Source: Atherix ibis
Lineage: Eukaryota > Arthropoda > Insecta > Diptera > Athericidae
Assembly (NCBI GenBank): GCA_958298945.1
Contig: OY282608.1
Span: 65,138,951-65,202,950 of the forward strand
Direction: 5' to 3'
DNA: 64,000 nucleotides
In this document: positions 58,067-64,000 of the stretch, piece by piece
Layout of the letters: each line of letters opens with the position of its first letter
Position numbering within the stretch: the stretch's first letter is position 1
Notes under the pieces: generated by a model
What the model saw: the letters and a program-made list of their open reading frames with translations, nothing else
The model's database searches: none
Told to the model about the DNA's origin: nothing
Translations under genes and position numbers: made by a program

Positions 58067-59841
58067 AGTTTGTTGGCTTTTTGGTTACTTCATTTGTTGG
58101 TTTGTTGGCTTGCTGGTTTGTTGGCTTGTTGATTTGTTGGTTTGTTGGTTTGTGGGCTTGTTGGCTTGTTGGTTTGTTGGTTTGTTGGTTTATTGGTTTA
58201 TTGGTTTGTTGGTTTGTTGGTTTGTTGGTTTTTTGGTTTGTTGGTTTTATTGGTTTGTTGGCTTGTTGGTTTGTTGGTTTGTTGGCTTGTTAGCTTGTTG
58301 GTTTGATGGTTTGTTAGCTTGCTGGTTACTTAGTTTGTTGGTTTGTTGGTTTGTTGGCTTGTTGGCTTGTTGGTTTGTTGGTTAGTTCGTTTGTTGGTTT
58401 GTTAGTTTGTTGGTTTGTTGGCTTGTTGGCTTGTTGGTTTGTTAGTTTTTTGGTTTGTTGGTTTGTTGGTTTGTTGGTTTGTTGGTTTATTTGATTGTTG
58501 GTTTGTTGGCTTGTTGGTTTGTTGGTTTGTTGGTTTGTTGGCTTGTTGGTTTGTTGGTTTGTTGGCTTGTTGGCTTGTTGGTTTGTTGGTTTGTTGGCTT
58601 GTTGGTTTGTTGGCTTGTTGGCTTGTTGGTTTGTTGGTTTGTTGGTTTAATTGTTGTTGGTTTGTTGGCTTGTTGGTTTGTTGCTTTGTTGGCTTGTTGG
58701 CTTGTTGGGTTGTTGGTTTGTTGGTTTGTTGGTTTGTTTGTTTGTTGGTTTGTTGGCTTGTTGGCTTGTTGGTTTGTTGGTTTGTTGGCTTGTTGGTTTG
58801 TTGGTTTGTTGGCTTGTTGGTTTGTTGGCTTGTTGGCTTGTTGGTTTGTTGGTTTGTTGGTTTGTTGGCTTGTTGGTTTGTTGGTTTGTTGGCTTGCTGG
58901 CTTGTTGCTTTGTTCGGTTGATGGTTTGTTGGTTTGTTGCTTTGTTGGTTTGTTGGTTTGTTGGCTTGTTGGCTTGTTGGTTTGTTGGCTTGTTGGTTTG
59001 TTAGTTTGTTGGCTTTTTGGTTACTCGGTTTATTGGTTTGTTGGCTTGTTGGCTTGTTGGTTTGTTGGTTTGTTGCCTTGTTGGTTTGTTGGTTTGTTGG
59101 CTTGTTGGCTTGTTGGTTTGTTGTTTTGTTGGTTTGTTGGTTTGTTGGTTTGTTGGTTTGTTGGTTTTTTTGTTTGTTGGTTTGTTGGTTTGTTGGCTTG
59201 TTGGTTTGTTGGTTTGTTGGCTTGTTGGCTTGTTGGTTTGTTGGTTTGTTAGTTTGTTGGCTTTTTGGTTACTTGGTTTGTTTGTTTGTTGGTTTGTTGG
59301 CTTGCCGGTTTGTTGCTTATTGGTTTGTTGGTTTGTTGGTTTGTTGGGTTGTTGGCTTGTTGGTTTGTTGGTTTGTTGGTTTGTTGACTTGTTGGTTACT
59401 TAGTTTGTTGGTTTGTTGGCATGTTGCTTTGTTGGTTTGTTGGTTTGTTGGCTTGTTGGTTTGTTGGTTTGTTGGCATGTTGGCTTGTTTGTTTGTTGGT
59501 TTGTTGGTTTGTTGGCTTGTTGGTTTGTTGGCTTGTTGGCTGGTTGGTTTGTTGGTTTGTTGGTTTGTTGGCTTTTTGGTTTGTTGGCTTGTTGGCTTGT
59601 TGGTTTGTTGGTTTGTTGGCTTGTTGGTTTGTTGGTTGGTTGGCTTGTTGGCTTCTTGGTTTTTTTGTTTGTTGGTTTGTTGGTTTGTTGGCTTGTTGGT
59701 TTGTTGGTTTGTTGGCTTGTTGGTTTATTAGTTTGTTGGTTTGTTGGTTTGTTGGTTCGTTACTTTGTTGGTTTGTTGGTTTGTTGGCTTGTTGGCTTGT
59801 TGGTTTGTTGGCTTGTTGGTTTGTTAGTTTGTTGGCTTTTT

Positions 59842-60193
59842 GGTTACTTGGTTTGTTGGCTTATTGGCTTGTTAGTTTGTTGGTTTGTTGGCTTGTTGGT
59901 TTGTTAGATTGTTGGTTTGTTGGCTTGTTGGCTTGTTGGTTTGTTGGTTTGTTGGCTTGTTGGCTTGTTGCTTTGTTGGTTTGTTGGCTTGTTGGTTTGT
60001 TAGTTTGTTGGCTTTTTGGTTACTTGGTTTGTTGGCTTATTGGCTTGTTGGTTTGTTGGTTTGTTGGCTTGTTGGTTTGTTAGATTGTTGGTTTGTTGGC
60101 TTGTTGGCTTGTTGGTTTGTTGGTTTGTTGGCTTGTTGGCTTGTTGCTTTGTTGGTTTGTTGGTTTGTTGGCTTGTTAACTTGTTGGTTTGTT
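59842..60193. repeat. 176 bp tandem duplication, second instance
   Basis: GGTTAC at 59842 and 60018 are again 176 bp apart, exactly 2127 bp after the first instance. The TTACTTGC and GGTCTG changes of the first instance are absent, so those arose after the 2127 bp unit was copied. Confidence 0.82.
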
Positions 60194-63100
60194 AGTTTGT
60201 TGGCTTTTTGGTTACTTCATTTGGTGGTTTGTTGGCTTGCTGGTTTGTTGGCTTGTTGATTTGTTGGTTTGTTGGTTTGTGGGCTTGTTGGCTTGTTGGT
60301 TTGTTGGTTTGTTGGTTTGTTGGTTTATTGGTTTGTTGGTTTGTTGGTTTGTTGGTTTTTTGGTTTGTTGGTTTGTTGGTTTGTTGGCTTGTTGGCTTGT
60401 TGGTTTGATGGTTTGTTGGCTTGTTGGTTACTTAGTTTGTTGGTTTGTTGGTTTGTTGGTTTGTTGGCTTGTTGGCTTGTTGGTTTGTTGGTTAGTTCGT
60501 TTGTTGGTTTGTTAGTTTGTTGGTTTGTTGGCTTGTTGGCTTGTTGGTTTGTTGGTTTTATGGTTTGTTGGTTTGTTGGTTTGTTGGTTTGTTGGTTTAT
60601 TTGATTGTTGGTTTGTTGGCTTGTTGGTTTGTTGGTTTGTTGGTTTGTTGGCTTGTTGGTTTGTTGGTTTGTTGGCTTGTTGGCTTGTTGGTTTGTTGGT
60701 TTGTTGGCTTGTCGGTTTGTTGGCTTGTTGGCTTGTTGGTTTGTTGGTTTGTTGGTTTGTTGGTTTGTTGGCTTGTTGGCTTGTTGGTTTGTTGGTTTGT
60801 TGGTTTGTTGGCTTGTTGGTTTGTTGGTTTGTTGGCTTGCTGGCTTGTTGCTTTGTTCGGTTGATGGTTTGTTGGTTTGTTGGTTTTTTGGTTTGTTGGT
60901 TTTTTGGTTTGTTGCTTTGTTGGTTTGTTGGTTTGTTGGCTTGTTGGCTTGTTGGTTTGTTGGCTTGTTGGTTTGTTAGTTTGTTGGCTTTTTGGTTACT
61001 TGGTTTATTGGTTTGTTGGCTTGTTGGCTTGTTGGTTTGTTGGTTTGTTGGTTTGTTGCCTTGTTGGTTTGTTAGTTTGTTGGTTTGTTGGCTTGTTGGC
61101 TTGTTGGTTTGTTGTTTTGTTGGTTTGTTGGTTTGTTGGTTTTGTTGGTTTGTTGGTTTTTTTGTTTGTTGGTTTGTTGGTTTGTTGGCTTTTTGGTTTG
61201 TTGGTTTGTTGGCTTGTTGGCTTGTTGGTTTGTTGGTTTGTTAGTTTGTTGGCTTTTTGGTTACTTGGTTTGTTGGTTTGTTGGTTTGTTGGGTTGTTGG
61301 CTTGTTGTTTTGTTGGTTTGTTGGCATGTTGGCTTGTTTGTTTGTTGGTTTGTTGGTTTGTTGGCTTGTTGGTTTGTTGGTTTGTTGGTTTGTTGGCTTG
61401 TTGGTTTGTTGGTTTGTTGGCATGTTGGCTTGTTTGTTTGTTAGTTTGTTGGCTTGTTGGTTTGTTGGCTTGTTGGCTTGTTTGTTTGTTGGTTTGTTGG
61501 TTTGTTGGCTTGTTGGTTTATTGGCTTGTTAGCTTGTTGGTTTGTTGGTTTGTTGGCTTGTTGGCTTGTTGGTTTGTTGGTTTGCTGGCTTGTTGGTTAC
61601 TTAGTTTGTTGGTTTGTTGGTTTGTTGGTTTGTTGGCTAGTTGGCTTGTTGGTTTGTTGGTTAGTTCGTTTGTTGGTTTGTTATTTTGTTGGTTTGTTGG
61701 CTTGTTGGCTTGTTGGTTTGTTGGTTTTTTGGTTTGTTGGTTTGTTGATTTGTTGGTTTGTTGGTTTGTTGGTTTATTTATTTGTTGGTTTATTTATTTG
61801 TTGGTTTGTTGGCTTGTTGGTTTGTTGGTTTGTTGGTTTGTTGGCTTGTTGGTTTGTTGGTTTGTTGGCTTGTTGGCTTGTTGGTTTGTTGGTTTGTTGG
61901 CTTGTTGGCTTGTTGGCTTGTTGGTTTGTTGGTTTGTTGGTTTGTTGGTTTAATTGTTTGTTGGTTTGTTGGCTTGTTGGTTTGTTGCTTTGTTGGCTTG
62001 TTGGCTTGTTGGTTTGTTGGTTTGTTGGTTTGTTGGTTTGTTGGTTTGTTGGGTTGTTGGTTTGTTGGTTTGTTGCTTAGTTCGTTTGATGGTTTGTTGG
62101 TTTGTTGGTTTTTTGGTTTGTTGGTTTTTTGGTTTGTTGCTTTGTTGGTTTGTTGGTTTGTTGGCTTGTTGGCTTGTTGGGTTGTTGGTTTGTTGGTTTG
62201 TTGGTTTGTTGGTTTGTTGGTTTGTTGGCTTGTTGGCTTGTTGGTTTGTTGGTTTGTTGGCTTGTTGGTTTGTTGGTTTGTTGGCTTGTTGGTTTGTTGG
62301 TTTGTTGGTTTGTTGGCTTGTTGGCTTGTTGGTTTGTTGGTTTGTTGGTTTGTTGGCTTGTTGGTTTGTTGGTTTGTTGGCTTGCTGGCTTGTTGCTTTG
62401 TTCGGTTGATGGTTTGTTGGTTTGTTGGTTTTTTGGTTTGTTGGTTTTTTGGTTTGTTGCTTTGTTGGTTTGTTGATTTGTTGGCTTGTTGGCTTGTTGG
62501 TTTGTTGGCTTGTTGGTTTGTTAGTTTGTTGGCTTTTTGGTTACTTGGTTTATTGGTTTGTTGGCTTGTTGGCTTGTTGGTTTGTTGGTTCGTTGCCTTG
62601 TTGGTTTGTTAGTTTGTTGGTTTGTTGGCTTGTTGGCTTGTTGGTTTGTTGTTTTGTTGGTTTGTTGGTTTGTTGGTTTGTTGGTTTGTTGATTTTTTTG
62701 TTTGTTGGTTTATTGGTTTGTTGGCTTGTTGGTTTGTTGGTTTGTTGGCTTGTTGGCTTGTTGGTTTGTTGGTTTGTTAGTTTGTTGGCTTTTTGGTTAC
62801 TTGGTTTGTTTGTTTGTTGGTTTGTTGGCTTGCCGGTTTGTTGGCTTATTGGTTTGTTGGTTTGTTGGTTTGTTGGGTTGTTGGCTTGTTGGTTTGTTGG
62901 TTTGTTGGTTTGTTGACTTGTTGGTTACTTAGTTTGTTGGTTTTTTTGGCATGTTGCTTTGTTGGTTTGTTGGTTTGTTGGCTTGTTGGTTTGTTTGTTT
63001 GTTGGCATGTTGGCTTGTTTGTTTGTTGGTTTGTTGGTTTGTTGGCTTGTTGGTTTGTTGGCTTGTTGGCTTGTTGGTTTGTTGGTTTGTTGGTTTGTTG

Positions 63101-63501
63101 GCTTGTTGGTTTGTTGGCTTGTTGGCTTGTTGGTTTGTTGGTTTGTTGGCTTGTTGCCTTTTTGGTTTGTTGGTTTGCTGGCTTGTTGGTTACTTAGTTT
63201 GTTGGTTTGTTGGTTTGTTGGTTTGTTGGCTTGTTGGCTTGTTGGTTTGTTGGTTAGTTCGTTTGTTGGTTTGTTAGTTTGTTGGTTTGTTGGCTTGTTG
63301 GCTTGTTGGCTTGTTGGTTTGTTGGTTTTTTGGATTGTTGGTTTGTTGGTTTGTTGGTTTGTTGGTTTGTTGGTTTGTTGGTTTATTTGTTTGTTGGTTT
63401 GTTGGCTTGTTGGTTTGTTGGTTTGTTGGTTTGTTGGCTTGTTGGCTTGTTGGTTTGTTGGCTTGTTGGCTTGTTGGTTTGTTGGTTTGTTGGTTTGTTG
63501 G

Positions 63502-64000
63502 TTTAATTGTTTGTTGGTTTGTTGGCTTGTTGGTTTGTTGCTTTGTTGGCTTGTTGGCTTGTTGGTTTGTTGGTGTGTTGGTTTGTTGGTTTGTTGGTTT
63601 GTTGGTTTGTTGGTTTATTTGTTTGTTGGTTTGTTGGCTTGTTGGTTTGTTGGTTTGTTGGTTTGTTGGCTTGTTGGCTTGTTGGTTTGTTGGCTTGTTG
63701 GCTTGTTGGTTTGTTGGTTTGTTGGTTTGTTGGTTTAATTGTTTGTTGGTTTGTTGGCTTGTTGGTTTGTTGCTTTGTTGGCTTGTTGGCTTGTTGGTTT
63801 GTTGGTGTGTTGGCTTGTTGGTTTGTTGGTTTGTTGGTTTGTTGGTTTGTTGGTTTGTTGGTTTAATTGTTTGTTGGTTTGTTGGCTTGTTGGTTTGTTG
63901 CTTTGTTGGCTTGTTGGCTTGTTGGTTTGTTGGTGTGTTGGTTTGTTGGTTTGTTGGTTTGTTGGTTTTTTGGTTTGTTGGCTTGTTGGCTTGTTGGTTT
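63502..64000. repeat. Terminal short-unit array (232 and 128 bp)
   Basis: TTTAATTG-TTTGTTGG heads three units at 63502, 63734 and 63862 (29 and 16 octamers apart). Each continues T, C, TTTGTTGC, T, C, C, T, TGTGTTGG. The 232 bp unit has an extra TTTATTTG block that the 128 bp unit lacks. The window ends inside the third unit, so the array continues beyond it. Confidence 0.85.

Larger units (their letters stand above)
1..64000. repeat. Octamer satellite array, consensus (TTTGTTGG)n
   Basis: The whole window is a head-to-tail array of an 8 bp unit. The two commonest units are TTTGTTGG and CTTGTTGG, often in runs such as T-T-C-C-T-T-C by their first base. Recurrent minor units are TTTTTTGG, TTTGTTAG, TTTGTTGC, TTTGTTCG, TTTGATGG, TTTATTTG, TTACTTGG, TTACTTAG, TTTAATTG, GATTGTTGG-like and GGCATGTTGG-like forms. 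No stretch of even 50 bp departs from this pattern. The orientation never flips. The unit composition puts GC near 40%, with A and C scarce on the + strand. This is what a satellite or giant microsatellite in eukaryotic heterochromatin looks like. No gene, RNA gene or mobile element interrupts it. Confidence 0.98.
57000..64000. repeat. Region 7: 2127 bp repeat and terminal short units
   Basis: TTACTTCATTTG (TTAC at 58085 and 60212) and the two preceding TTACTTG units pair at 2127 bp. TTCGGTTGATGG occurs near 58915, 60858 and 62403 (1943 and 1545 apart), so later spacings shrink. TTATTTATTTG is doubled near 61773-61799. After about 63.3 kb the array simplifies to short TTTAATTG-headed units. 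No gene is seen. Confidence 0.78.

Noticed and set aside
1..64000. CRISPR array.
   Set aside because: There are no unique spacers between repeats, the unit is 8 bp, and there are no cas genes.
1..64000. Telomeric repeat array.
   Set aside because: The unit is G/T-rich and directional like telomeres, but TTTGTTGG matches no telomere unit I know, and complex higher-order repeats of kilobases are not a telomere feature. A subtelomeric location stays possible.
1..64000. Bacterial or phage origin with Chi-like GT-rich sites.
   Set aside because: There are no genes, ribosome binding sites or operons in 64 kb, and GCTGGTGG-like words are not a regular part of the unit. A eukaryotic satellite explains everything seen.
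1..64000. Synthetic or assembly-collapsed artefact.
   Set aside because: The many private substitutions, nested duplications and region-specific markers look like natural array evolution. The 856 bp and 2610 bp tandem copies could still be local assembly duplications, and only reads can settle that.

Overview
The window is 64 kb of one simple tandem repeat. The + strand is built from the octamer TTTGTTGG and its variants, above all CTTGTTGG, from the first base to the last. I find no protein gene, RNA gene, transposon, CRISPR array, origin or recognisable promoter. The open reading frames that cover the window are a property of the octamer. Eight is not a multiple of three, so three octamers read as eight codons, and every + frame gives the same hydrophobic octapeptide (L-L-V-C-W-F-V-G). 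Every - frame gives a P-T-N-Q-Q-T-N-K type octapeptide. Most + frames open only at TTG.

An array this long and pure points to a eukaryotic satellite in constitutive heterochromatin (pericentromere, subtelomere, sex or B chromosome) from a long-read assembly. I know of no bacterial locus like it. The sequence carries nothing that identifies the species.

Above the octamer there is a higher-order structure made of rare variant octamers that recur in fixed order. Regions are:
(1) 1-9.5 kb, a roughly 4.0-4.3 kb higher-order repeat (anchors at 472, 4810, 8906), the most diverged region.
(2) 9.5-27.8 kb, a nominal 2.4 kb higher-order repeat with nine anchor copies. Compared copies are more than 99% identical over more than 1 kb, with nested duplications of 2400, 1113, 705 and 344 bp.
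(3) 27.8-34.2 kb, two copies of a 3.3-3.7 kb repeat.
(4) 34.9-40.1 kb, a clean 2610 bp tandem duplication with a scar at its junction.
(5) 40.1-49.3 kb, an irregular mosaic with an 856 bp near-perfect tandem duplication and a 6 bp TACGTA insertion that fits no octamer.
(6) 49.3-57 kb, a roughly 3.6-3.9 kb tandem duplication.
(7) 57-64 kb, a 2127 bp repeat that itself holds a 176 bp duplication, ending in short 232 and 128 bp units.

The pieces behave as an unequal-crossover or slippage landscape. Most spacing differences between paralogous blocks are whole multiples of 8 bp, and exceptions coincide with a few 7-, 9- or otherwise odd-length units. Several duplications of different length appear to break at or near one shared octamer string. 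Strand composition is extreme: the + strand is almost all T and G, with few A and C. All coordinates of higher-order units come from reading and aligning by eye, so unit edges are good to about one or two octamers.
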